Source: Flavobacteriales bacterium | GTDB lineage: Bacteria; Bacteroidota; Bacteroidia; Flavobacteriales_D; Sanyastnellaceae | Length of the DNA stretch: 9,542 nt | Assembly: GCA_027488055.1 (NCBI GenBank) | Contig: JAIYCK010000031.1 | Location: 1 to 9,542 of the forward strand | Direction of reading: 5' to 3' | Shown here: positions 1-5,819 of the stretch, in pieces | How positions within the stretch are numbered: the stretch's first letter is position 1 | Layout of the letters: the number at the start of each line of letters is the position of its first letter | Notes under the pieces: model-generated | Databases searched by the model: none | What the model was told of the DNA's origin: nothing | What the model saw: only the letters and a program-made list of their open reading frames with translations | Translations under genes and position numbers: made by a program

Positions 1-235
1 ATTCGGTCCATGTGCGTCCAGTATCAGCGCTCAGATATACTTTATCAAGTATCGACCCGGCCACTAGGTAGCGTGGATCGGACGGATCGATGCTTATGGA
101 CGGTTCACAAGGTGGGTATTCTCCATTATTCTCCTGCCTATCAATGCAGACGTTTTGGTATTTTGATTGACTCCAAGCTGGATGCATGGAGACCATCGCA
201 ACCAACCATATACACTTAGCGAATACTTTGAGCAT
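1..235 (-). CDS. Secreted BNR/Asp-box (sialidase-like) protein, N-terminal part only
   Basis: This is the first 78 codons of a gene that runs off the left edge. Reading from the ATG at 235 gives a clear signal peptide: a short basic start (MLKVFAKC), a hydrophobic core (IWLVAMVSM) and a likely cleavage site at AWS-Q near residues 21-23. The mature part contains CEPSISIDPSDPRYLVAG (residues 43-60) and then SADTGRTW (69-76), an exact match to the Asp-box S-x-D-x-G-x-T-W that caps blades of sialidase and other BNR propellers. The protein is therefore probably an exported beta-propeller. Substrate and enzymatic activity cannot be judged, because catalytic residues would lie outside the window. 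The start lies inside the 3' end of hemB (20-bp overlap), so the two are probably co-transcribed. There is no Shine-Dalgarno sequence. The frame is open throughout and the protein signal is far stronger than in the competing plus-strand frame. Confidence 0.82.
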   Translation of the reverse strand, partial: MLKVFAKCIWLVAMVSMHPAWSQSKYQNVCIDRQENNGEYPPCEPSISIDPSDPRYLVAGSILDKVYLSADTGRTWTE

Positions 236-1199
236 ATTCTTTGGCGAAATAAGTAAGTATGGCTGATGCTCCAGCTCTGCGAATGCTCAATAGCATTTCA
301 GGCATAGCGCGATCATATTGAATCCAGCCTTGGGCTGCTGCTGCCTTGAGCATTGCGTATTCACCACTCACATTGTAAGCAGTAATAGGCAGCGTGCTTG
401 TCTGTTGCAGTCGCAAAATCACATCCAGGTAACACAAAGCAGGCTTCACCATTAAAAAATCTGCACCTTCTGCTTCGTCTAATTCAGCTTCTCGAATGGC
501 CTCGTTTGCATTGGCAGGATCCATTTGATATGTTTTTTTATCACCGAACTTAGGGGCACTATCCAATGCGTCGCGGAAAGGACCATAATAAGCGCTAGCA
601 TACTTGGCGCAATAGGCCATAATGCTGGCTTGGCTATAACCTCCAGCATCCAAAGCTTCGCGAATGGCGCCTACTCTGCCGTCCATCATATCGCTGGGTC
701 CAATGATGTCAAAACCCGCTGCCGCTTGCACGACTGCCATTTGAGATAGTATTTCCAGTGTTTTGTCATTGACGATCTCACCATTCTCCACCCATCCATC
801 GTGTCCATCGCTCGAATAAGGATCCATGGCCACGTCGCTCATAAGCACTGATTCGGGAAAGCGTTTTTTGATCGCTACGGCCGTTTGCACATAAAAATTG
901 TCTTCACGCAAACCATAACTCGCCATGCAATCTTTGAGGTGATCCTCCACTGCTGGAAACAAGACGAAAGAACGTAAACCAAGATTCATACATGCTTCAA
1001 TCTCATGTAGGATATAATCCTGACTCATGCGATGAATGCCGGGCATGGATTGAATGGGCACATTCTTGGCTTGGCCATCCAACAGGAACATGGGGTAAAT
1101 CAAGTGCTCAACACCCAACGTGGTCTCTCGCACCATATCGCGAATGGCGGCTGATTTGCGGTTGCGGCGAGGCCGCTGTGTAATTTGATATGATGACAT
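216..1199 (-). CDS. hemB: Delta-aminolevulinic acid dehydratase (porphobilinogen synthase)
   Basis: Cytosolic enzyme of tetrapyrrole synthesis that condenses two 5-aminolevulinate molecules to porphobilinogen. The 327-residue length is normal for the family. The two active-site lysines are visible: K199 in CAKYAS and the Schiff-base K252 in MVKPAL. Other family blocks are PSDMMDGRVGAIR (168-180), YYGPFRDALDSAPKFGDKK (204-222) and YNVSGEYAM (275-283). The metal segment at 122-135 reads DVAMDPYSSDGHDG and has no cysteines, so this is the non-zinc (Asp-type, Mg-responsive) form rather than the three-cysteine zinc form. The ATG at 1199 is preferred. The longer frame starts at a TTG (1223) that is part of the promoter -7 element, and its eight extra residues do not look like HemB. 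The gene is followed with overlap by the Asp-box gene. It lies 121 bp downstream of the PiT gene and has its own likely promoter. Confidence 0.97.
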   Translation of the reverse strand: MSSYQITQRPRRNRKSAAIRDMVRETTLGVEHLIYPMFLLDGQAKNVPIQSMPGIHRMSQDYILHEIEACMNLGLRSFVLFPAVEDHLKDCMASYGLREDNFYVQTAVAIKKRFPESVLMSDVAMDPYSSDGHDGWVENGEIVNDKTLEILSQMAVVQAAAGFDIIGPSDMMDGRVGAIREALDAGGYSQASIMAYCAKYASAYYGPFRDALDSAPKFGDKKTYQMDPANANEAIREAELDEAEGADFLMVKPALCYLDVILRLQQTSTLPITAYNVSGEYAMLKAAAAQGWIQYDRAMPEMLLSIRRAGASAILTYFAKEYAQSIR

Positions 1200-1220
1200 G
1201 CAGATGGAAATAAAGAATGA

Positions 1221-1247
1221 CAAACTTAGGGTATAAATGATTCACAA
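1221..1247 (-). promoter_or_regulatory. Putative hemB promoter (Bacteroidota type)
   Basis: On the minus strand TAAGTTTG (1228-1221) matches the Bacteroidota -7 consensus TAnnTTTG exactly. A TTG (1247-1245) lies 16 nt upstream as a possible -33 element, somewhat closer than the usual 19-21 nt. Transcription would begin around 1214-1217, giving hemB a leader of roughly 15-18 nt. The assignment rests on motif match and position only. Confidence 0.55.
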
Positions 1248-1252
1248 TACCC
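1229..1252. repeat. Inverted repeat abutting the hemB -7 element
   Basis: GGGTAT (1229-1234) and ATACCC (1247-1252) form perfect 6-bp arms separated by 12 bp. The inner arm directly touches the -7 element, so the repeat covers the promoter spacer. It could be an operator half-site pair. A chance occurrence cannot be excluded. Confidence 0.35.
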
Positions 1253-1267
1253 TCGTGATCCTTCTAT

Positions 1268-1308
1268 TTGAGTCTTAAATAAGATTGCGAAAGCCTTCTC
1301 TGACTCAA
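1268..1308. repeat. 7-bp inverted repeat between the PiT and hemB genes
   Basis: TTGAGTC (1268-1274) and GACTCAA (1302-1308) are perfect complements separated by 27 nt, just downstream of the PiT stop codon. No T-run follows on the minus strand, so this is not a typical intrinsic terminator. It may be a weak mRNA 3' structure or simply chance. Confidence 0.25.
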
Positions 1309-1320
1309 TCCATCGCGCTA

Positions 1321-2880
1321 TTAAAAACCGAGTGCTCGGCAAAGCCAATATGAAAGAATGCCCAGCAATGCCGAAATCGGAATGGTAATGACCCAAGCCA
1401 CCAAAAGCTTGCTCGTCACACCCCATTTTACAGCTGAAATACGACGCGTAATTCCGACGCCTATGATCGACCCCGTGATTGTATGTGTGGTGGATACAGG
1501 GATACCCTTGATCACTTCACCGCCAATTTTCCACGGAAACTTCAAACCTTCCGTGAAGAAAAGAGTTACCGCACCAGCTGTCTCCGCGGCAACACCTTCA
1601 AACGGTGTGACCTTGGTGATCTTATTCCCCATGGTCTTTACAATTTTCCAACCGCCGCTCATCGTGCCGAGTGCGATGGCTGCATAGCACGACAAGGGAA
1701 CCCAATTGGGCATGTCTTTGATGCTTTCGATTTGACCACCAGCGATCAAGGCGACTGAAATGATACCCATTACTTTTTGAGCATCATTGCCTCCATGTCC
1801 AATACTGAAGGCCGCTGAAGAAAAGAGCTGAAGCTTTTTGAAACTTTTGTTGGCGGTGCTATTGTTCATCTCGCTCAACGTTAAGGAAAAAATACCAATG
1901 ACAAGCACGATGAAACCTAAAAGAATCCATTTGAAATTGGCTCCATGAAACATCACTTTCAACCAATAAGTATCGAAGGAAGAGGTGAGGTTAGAGTCGT
2001 CAAAGCGATCGACCGAATCGAGACCAATACGATGCGACTCCGTGATTTGACAAGGCCCAAACTTGGCTAATTTTTCATTCAACTTGTCTGTCAATGCGGT
2101 GTTTTCTGCTGTCTCACCGGCCTTTTGAAGGTAGGGTGTTCGGATGATGAACGCATTGCTCTCGTTGCCATTTACCGCATCAATTACTGGCACATATTCT
2201 TTAAGATCCTCTGTTTTGATAGTGAGTTGTTTTTTGAGCTCGTCCTTATCTTGAGGCTGGTCGAAGGTTACGGCATAAGAGGACGCCCCGTTGAAGTCAA
2301 CTTTGAACTCGAGCGCATTGTACACTGCGAATACTACACCCACAATCACACAAATGGAAAATATCTTGATACCAGGACCTTTGCGAAACGAATTCAGCAA
2401 CCATGCAGAAATAAGGTAAGACATAATCATTCCAGCGACCGGAGCTACAAAAATGAATATGGCTGTAGCAATGATGATTCCTGAGTTGATAGCTTGCCAA
2501 CCAAATGCAGCAAGGAAGGCGCCAGCAAATCCACCAATCAACGTATGCGATGAAGAAGATGGGATACCATACCACCAAGTAATTAAGTTCCACGCAATAG
2601 CGGCGAGCAATCCCGAGAAGATCATGGGCAAGGGATGGTATGCCTCTTGGATAAAAATATCTTTCACTGATTTGGCCACTGTTGTAGCGACGCTGTGATC
2701 CTTAAAAATAAAGAATGCCACGAAATTGAAAAACGCTGCCCAAAGTACGGCTTGAAACGGGGTTAACACCTTGGTGCTAACGACAGTGGCGATTGAGTTG
2801 GCCGCATCGTGAAACCCGTTGATAAAATCGAAAATCAAAGCAAGTGCAACGACCGCAATGAGCATGACTGAGAATTCCAT
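1321..2880 (-). CDS. PiT-family inorganic phosphate transporter with a SecF-like insertion
   Basis: Inner-membrane phosphate:cation symporter of the PiT (PF01384) family. Both signature halves are present: GFHDAANSIAT (22-32) with PSSSSHTLIGG (107-117), and FSIGHGGNDAQKVMG (358-372) with PVSTTHTITGS (461-471). At 519 residues it is longer than simple bacterial PiT proteins. The extra length is an insertion at about 170-345, where the family normally has a cytosolic loop between LISAWLL and FKKLQLFSSA. The insert is a hydrophobic segment (172-189), a soluble domain (about 191-315) and another hydrophobic segment (317-335). The domain contains KVDFNGASSYAVTFDQP (193-209) and AFIIRTPYL (243-251), which resemble the periplasmic part of SecF. 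The gene lies 12 bp downstream of a DUF47 gene, its usual regulatory partner, so the two almost certainly form one transcript. The transporter call is certain; the exact ion coupling is not visible. Confidence 0.95.
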   Translation of the reverse strand: MEFSVMLIAVVALALIFDFINGFHDAANSIATVVSTKVLTPFQAVLWAAFFNFVAFFIFKDHSVATTVAKSVKDIFIQEAYHPLPMIFSGLLAAIAWNLITWWYGIPSSSSHTLIGGFAGAFLAAFGWQAINSGIIIATAIFIFVAPVAGMIMSYLISAWLLNSFRKGPGIKIFSICVIVGVVFAVYNALEFKVDFNGASSYAVTFDQPQDKDELKKQLTIKTEDLKEYVPVIDAVNGNESNAFIIRTPYLQKAGETAENTALTDKLNEKLAKFGPCQITESHRIGLDSVDRFDDSNLTSSFDTYWLKVMFHGANFKWILLGFIVLVIGIFSLTLSEMNNSTANKSFKKLQLFSSAAFSIGHGGNDAQKVMGIISVALIAGGQIESIKDMPNWVPLSCYAAIALGTMSGGWKIVKTMGNKITKVTPFEGVAAETAGAVTLFFTEGLKFPWKIGGEVIKGIPVSTTHTITGSIIGVGITRRISAVKWGVTSKLLVAWVITIPISALLGILSYWLCRALGF

Positions 2881-2892
2881 TGTTCAGGTCGT

Positions 2893-3531
2893 TTAAGAGT
2901 TTTTTACAAGGATCGATTCAATGACATTTCCTACGTCCTCACATTTGTCTGTAGCCGTCTCGATCACTGAGAGAATTTCTTTCTTTTTGATCAATGCAAT
3001 CGGATCCTTTTCCTCTGAGAATAATCGAGCGATCGCCAATTCAAAGATGCTGTCCGCTTCCTTTTCCAAATCATTGATGCGGATAATGGCCTCACGCACA
3101 CGCTGCGCGTTTTTCATATTCTTGAGGTTGGCCACGGCTTGATGGACCTCGGTCGTTTGACGACATAACACACCAACTAAGGTAGGTATTACTGGGTCGT
3201 GATCGATGAAATTATATAAACTAATACGCGACGCAGCGCCATTAATAAAATCGGCGATATCATCCAATGCGGAAGCCAGCATGTGAATATCCTCTCTGTC
3301 AAAAGGAGTGATGAAGTGATTGCTCAGCTCTGTAAACAATCGGTGTGTGATCTCATCACCCACATTTTCTAAGTCTTGGATTTCGCGCACGATCACTTCG
3401 CGAGCAGATTCATCTGTGGCTTGCACTAAATCCTTGAGGCGCGCGGAAATAGTAACCAGGTTGGAAGTGGCTTCTGAGAAAGTTTCAAAGAAATTACCAG
3501 AGCTAGGAGTGAGCTTGCTAAATAAACCCAT
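2893..3531 (-). CDS. DUF47 family PhoU-like protein, partner of the PiT transporter
   Basis: Cytosolic all-helical protein of the DUF47/PhoU_div (PF01865) family, 212 residues, a typical length. Acidic E/D-x-x-x-D repeats that bind metal in PhoU-like folds occur in both halves: DLENVGDE (53-60) with PFDREDIHMLASALDDIADFI (from 76), and DLEKEADSIF (154-163) with TATDKCEDVGNVIESILV (192-209). Members encoded next to PiT genes are thought to control or assist low-affinity phosphate uptake. The 12-bp gap to the PiT gene fits that role. The ATG at 3531 gives MGLFSKLTP, a common kind of N-terminus in this family. It is a paralogue of the gene at 3969-4619, with a nearly identical C-terminal motif. 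I found no exact -7 element within the upstream intergenic region on this strand. Confidence 0.93.
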   Translation of the reverse strand: MGLFSKLTPSSGNFFETFSEATSNLVTISARLKDLVQATDESAREVIVREIQDLENVGDEITHRLFTELSNHFITPFDREDIHMLASALDDIADFINGAASRISLYNFIDHDPVIPTLVGVLCRQTTEVHQAVANLKNMKNAQRVREAIIRINDLEKEADSIFELAIARLFSEEKDPIALIKKKEILSVIETATDKCEDVGNVIESILVKNS

Positions 3532-3830
3532 TTGGAAGAGTGGTGATTAAAAATTTCAAGACAAAGGAAAGCAGAGAAAGCGATCTCAGCCTTTTCTCAA
3601 TGTCAAGTAATTGTTTCCAAAAGATAAAATCATCGCAAAGTTGGTCGTTCACAACAAACGTGATCGCCCATCATAATGCCAACTTGAATAGCCGTTTCTT
3701 TTTGTTGTCATTTCGCCTTCTCCAGTTATTAGGTTGGATGGCCTGCATAGCGATGTGACCCCCTCGATTTTAATGTTATTCCCGAACCAAAATGTACCAA
3801 GCCATTTGCCTCATAAGTATTTAGCGCGAT

Positions 3831-3848
3831 CGCTAGGCTAAACTAGCG
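3831..3848. repeat. Inverted repeat CGCTAG/CTAGCG upstream of the second DUF47 gene
   Basis: CGCTAG (3831-3836) and CTAGCG (3843-3848) are perfect 6-bp arms around GCTAAA. A third copy of the arm, TAGCG (3822-3826), can pair with the same CGCTA, forming an alternative hairpin that contains the octamer GCGATCGC (3826-3833). The right arm is directly followed by TACTTTTG (3849-3856). An operator is the likeliest role if it is functional. Confidence 0.4.
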
Positions 3849-3856
3849 TACTTTTG
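3849..3856 (+). promoter_or_regulatory. Bacteroidota -7-like element upstream of the second DUF47 gene
   Basis: TACTTTTG matches TAnnTTTG exactly, 112 bp before the ATG at 3969. No TTTG -33 element sits at the expected spacing. A start here would place the TTTRCAA array in the transcribed leader. A one-mismatch alternative, GAGTTTTG (3939-3946), lies downstream of the array and would give a leader of about 20 nt. I cannot tell which is used. Confidence 0.3.
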
Positions 3857-3868
3857 GGCCGGCATTCG

Positions 3869-3908
3869 TTTGCAATTTATTTACAACAAAACAACGTAAA
3901 ATTTACAA
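3869..3908 (+). promoter_or_regulatory. PHO-box-like array of TTTRCAA heptamers in 11-bp register
   Basis: TTTGCAA (3869-3875), TTTACAA (3880-3886) and TTTACAA (3902-3908) start at offsets 0, 11 and 33. Only the unit at offset 22 is degenerate. Seven-base direct repeats separated by 4 bp are the binding format of PhoB/OmpR-type regulators, and TTTACA also resembles the TT(A/C/T)ACA repeats of Bacillus PhoP. The gene 61 bp downstream is a DUF47 phosphate-related gene. A partly overlapping short palindrome, GTAAA-A-TTTAC, lies at 3896-3906. The regulator is inferred, not shown. Confidence 0.45.
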
Positions 3909-3968
3909 TTAATCCCGCGCCAGCCAACACTAAGAAGCGAGTTTTGAACTTTCAACAATAGACCAGCC

Positions 3969-4619
3969 ATGCAAAGATCACTTGATGTCATATTTCACGC
4001 GCTTTTACCGAAAGATGAGACGTTCTTCCCCTTGTTCGAACAATCTGTAAATAACCTTTTGGAGGCTGCTAAACAGTTTGAAATCAGTATCAATAGCGAC
4101 GCCGCGGGCCGCATGCAATCGCTTGAAACCTTGGCATTTTTGGAGAAACAAGCCGATGAAATTACGCAAGCCATCATCACTTCGGCTATGAATACCTTTT
4201 TGGTGCCATTTGATCGGGAGGACATCCAAGCATTGGCTAATTCAATAGATGATGTGTTGGACTTGATGTACGGCACGGCCAAGCGAATCGAACTTTACAA
4301 GGTACATATCATTCCAGAAAGCATGAAACAGATTGCGACCAAAACGCGCATCTGTGTCGAAAACCTTCATGCCTGCGTGTTGGAGATGCGCAAAATGCGC
4401 TACACCAAAAAAATCAAAGACCATTTGATTCAAATCCACAAGATGGAAAATGAAGTAGACGTCTTGATGAATGCTGAATTGGCTCGCATATTTCAAGGCC
4501 AAATGAATCCAATCGAAGTGATCAAAATTCAAGAAGTGTTGACCATGTTAGAAGATGCCACAGACAAATGTGAGGACGCAGCCAATGTGATTGAAAGTGT
4601 GCTTGTAAAAATGTCGTAA
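3969..4619 (+). CDS. Second DUF47 family PhoU-like protein
   Basis: 216-residue helical DUF47 (PhoU_div) protein, clearly paralogous to the one at 2893-3531. Shared landmarks include FLEKQADEITQA (57-68), PFDREDIQALANSIDDVLDL (80-99), KMENEVDVLMNAELARIF (158-175) and the C-terminal EDATDKCEDAANVIESVLV (195-213). The acidic metal-binding repeats are intact. The N-terminus (MQRSLDVIFHALLPKDETFF) differs from the paralogue. No PiT gene follows it; the next gene is purN. It may act on the same divergently encoded PiT transporter under a different condition, or on another transporter elsewhere; both are inference. The TTTRCAA array upstream suggests phosphate control. There is no clear terminator before purN. 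Confidence 0.92.
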   Translation: MQRSLDVIFHALLPKDETFFPLFEQSVNNLLEAAKQFEISINSDAAGRMQSLETLAFLEKQADEITQAIITSAMNTFLVPFDREDIQALANSIDDVLDLMYGTAKRIELYKVHIIPESMKQIATKTRICVENLHACVLEMRKMRYTKKIKDHLIQIHKMENEVDVLMNAELARIFQGQMNPIEVIKIQEVLTMLEDATDKCEDAANVIESVLVKMS

Positions 4620-4668
4620 GCGGGGTTTCTGTCCGAAATTTGATACGCAACTCATCGGTGCAACGTTT

Positions 4669-4676
4669 TACCTTTG
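4669..4676 (+). promoter_or_regulatory. Putative purN -7 promoter element, near-leaderless
   Basis: TACCTTTG is an exact TAnnTTTG match ending only 4 nt before the purN ATG (4681). A TTTG at 4639-4642 is a possible -33 element, but its 26-nt spacer is longer than usual. Since this element is centred near -7, transcription would start at or within a few bases of the start codon, giving a leaderless or nearly leaderless mRNA. Confidence 0.55.
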
Positions 4677-4680
4677 CATC

Positions 4681-5280
4681 ATGACAAGCATACGAGTGGC
4701 AATTTTTGCGAGCGGCTCTGGCAGCAACGCTAGGCGCATCATGGAATATTTCAAAGGCCATCCTACAATTCACATTGATCTATTGATTTCAAATAAAACT
4801 GAAGCTGGAGCATTGCTGCATGCGGCCGAGTGCGGCGTACCGAGTGTGTCTATTTCCAATGCTGCCATGCGACAAGGAGATGAGGTGCTCCAGATTTTAG
4901 ATTCTCACCAGATCGATGTCATTGTGCTAGCTGGATTTATGCTCCTCGTTCCCTCTTGCTTGATTGAAGCTTACCCTGATCGTATTGTCAATATACACCC
5001 TGCGTTGTTACCTAAATTCGGCGGCAAAGGCATGTATGGGCACCACGTGCATGAGGCGGTTTACCAGGCACACGAGAGCGAGTCTGGTATTACTATCCAT
5101 CTTGTAAATGCCCGCTACGACGAAGGACCCATTTTAGCTCAGTTTTCGGTTCCTCTTGCAACCACCGATACTGCTGATGACATTGAGCGCAAGGTGCGTG
5201 CGCTTGAAATCGAGCATTATGCTCCGACGATCGAAGAATGGCTTGTTTCTCGCCAGACAAAAAGCAAAAAACCCGACTAA
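4681..5280 (+). CDS. purN: Phosphoribosylglycinamide formyltransferase
   Basis: Cytosolic GAR transformylase, the third step of purine synthesis: it transfers a formyl group from 10-formyltetrahydrofolate to GAR. At 199 residues it is slightly shorter than E. coli PurN (212). The phosphate-binding loop FASGSGSNA is at 9-17. Catalytic residues are visible: N104 and H106 in NIHPALLPKFGGKG, and D147 in RYDEGPI. The folate-side segment LAGFMLLV (83-90) and SGITIHLV (135-142) are also typical. The start is fixed by the adjacent -7 element and by the N-terminus running straight into the first beta-strand. The gene is transcribed with the upstream DUF47 gene or, more likely, from its own promoter. 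Its stop codon lies in the loop of a terminator shared with the convergent response regulator. No other pur genes are nearby. Confidence 0.96.
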   Translation: MTSIRVAIFASGSGSNARRIMEYFKGHPTIHIDLLISNKTEAGALLHAAECGVPSVSISNAAMRQGDEVLQILDSHQIDVIVLAGFMLLVPSCLIEAYPDRIVNIHPALLPKFGGKGMYGHHVHEAVYQAHESESGITIHLVNARYDEGPILAQFSVPLATTDTADDIERKVRALEIEHYAPTIEEWLVSRQTKSKKPD

Positions 5281-5289
5281 TCGGGCTTT
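5266..5289. terminator. Bidirectional intrinsic terminator between purN and the response regulator gene
   Basis: CCCGA (5272-5276), loop CTAA, TCGGG (5281-5285). On the plus strand it is followed by CTTTTG; on the minus strand by six T (complement of A at 5266-5271). It can therefore end both convergent transcripts, with the better U-tract on the minus side. The purN stop codon TAA (5278-5280) sits inside the loop. Confidence 0.75.
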
Positions 5290-5318
5290 TGTAATCAAAA
5301 TAAACATATGAATATTCA

Positions 5319-5819
5319 CTACGTCAACAAACGCTGGCGAAGAATAAACTCGAATTGTTGGTTTTGCCTGGTCAATTGTGCGATCAGGCGCTCTTTTTCG
5401 ATGATGGCGCGGCATTGATCCCAAGCCTCCATCACCATTTTAGCAATTTCCTTCATATTGAAAGGTTTGCTGATGATACGAAATACTTTTCCTTTGTTTA
5501 CCGCTTCCATGACAGGCACCAAATCGGTAAAACCAGTTAGCAATATTCTTTGCACATTGGGATAATCACTGGAGATGCTTTCTAAAAACTCTACTCCGCT
5601 CATGCTAGGCATATTGTGATCTGTAATCACAATCGAAATATTTTGTTCGGCAATCATATTGTATGCTTCCACAGGATTTGCCGTTGTAAACACTTCAAAT
5701 TCTTCGCGGAAATTGGCCTTAAAACTCACCAAATTTGCCTCATCATCGTCAAGATATAACACACGCGGCTTTTCACCGAGTTCAATCATGAAGGCTGATT
5801 GGGAAACATACATTGTCAT
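5319..5819 (-). CDS. Single-domain response regulator (receiver plus C-terminal coiled coil)
   Basis: Two-component receiver domain, about residues 18-135 of 166. The acidic cluster LYLDDD (21-26), the phospho-acceptor D67 in VITDHNMPSMSG, the switch T95 in LLTGFTD and the conserved K118 in ISKPF are all present, so phosphorylation chemistry should be intact. The LLTGFTDL and VFRIISKPF blocks are those of receivers found on RpfG-type HD-GYP proteins and hybrid kinases, but no output domain follows. The last 30 residues (EKERLIAQLTRQNQQFEF) look like a helix or short coiled coil, suggesting action through protein contact. No histidine kinase lies nearby, so the partner is unknown. Possible starts are ATG at 5819, 5813 and 5789; all precede the domain, and none has a Shine-Dalgarno sequence. 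The gene appears to be monocistronic. Confidence 0.92.
   Translation of the reverse strand: MTMYVSQSAFMIELGEKPRVLYLDDDEANLVSFKANFREEFEVFTTANPVEAYNMIAEQNISIVITDHNMPSMSGVEFLESISSDYPNVQRILLTGFTDLVPVMEAVNKGKVFRIISKPFNMKEIAKMVMEAWDQCRAIIEKERLIAQLTRQNQQFEFILRQRLLT

Larger units (their letters stand above)
3532..3968. other. Divergent intergenic region between the two DUF47 genes
   Basis: 437 bp without a convincing gene. A 72-codon plus-strand frame (3540-3758) resembles no protein I know and is rejected. The right half holds the regulatory-looking sequence: an inverted repeat (3831-3848), a -7-like element (3849-3856) and the TTTRCAA array (3869-3908). The left half, which should contain the promoter for the DUF47-PiT pair, has only imperfect -7 matches on the minus strand (for example TATCTTTTG, 3626-3618). 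Confidence 0.6.

Noticed and set aside
10..219. 69-codon plus-strand open frame at the left edge
   Set aside because: It has no recognisable protein features and is antisense to a frame with a clear signal peptide and Asp box.
1200..1223. Upstream TTG start for hemB
   Set aside because: The TTG is part of the TAAGTTTG promoter element and the extra eight residues do not resemble HemB; the ATG at 1199 fits better.
3618..3626. TATCTTTTG as a promoter for the DUF47-PiT pair (minus strand)
   Set aside because: It has a 3-nt instead of a 2-nt spacer in the -7 motif and no -33 element at the right distance, so it is too weak to annotate.
3540..3758. 72-codon plus-strand frame in the divergent intergenic region
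   Set aside because: Composition is unlike a protein in this genome, no homology is recognised, and no convincing promoter or ribosome-binding site precedes it.
3826..3833. GCGATCGC octamer (cyanobacterial HIP1 sequence)
   Set aside because: A single copy, explained as part of a small palindrome; nothing else suggests cyanobacteria.
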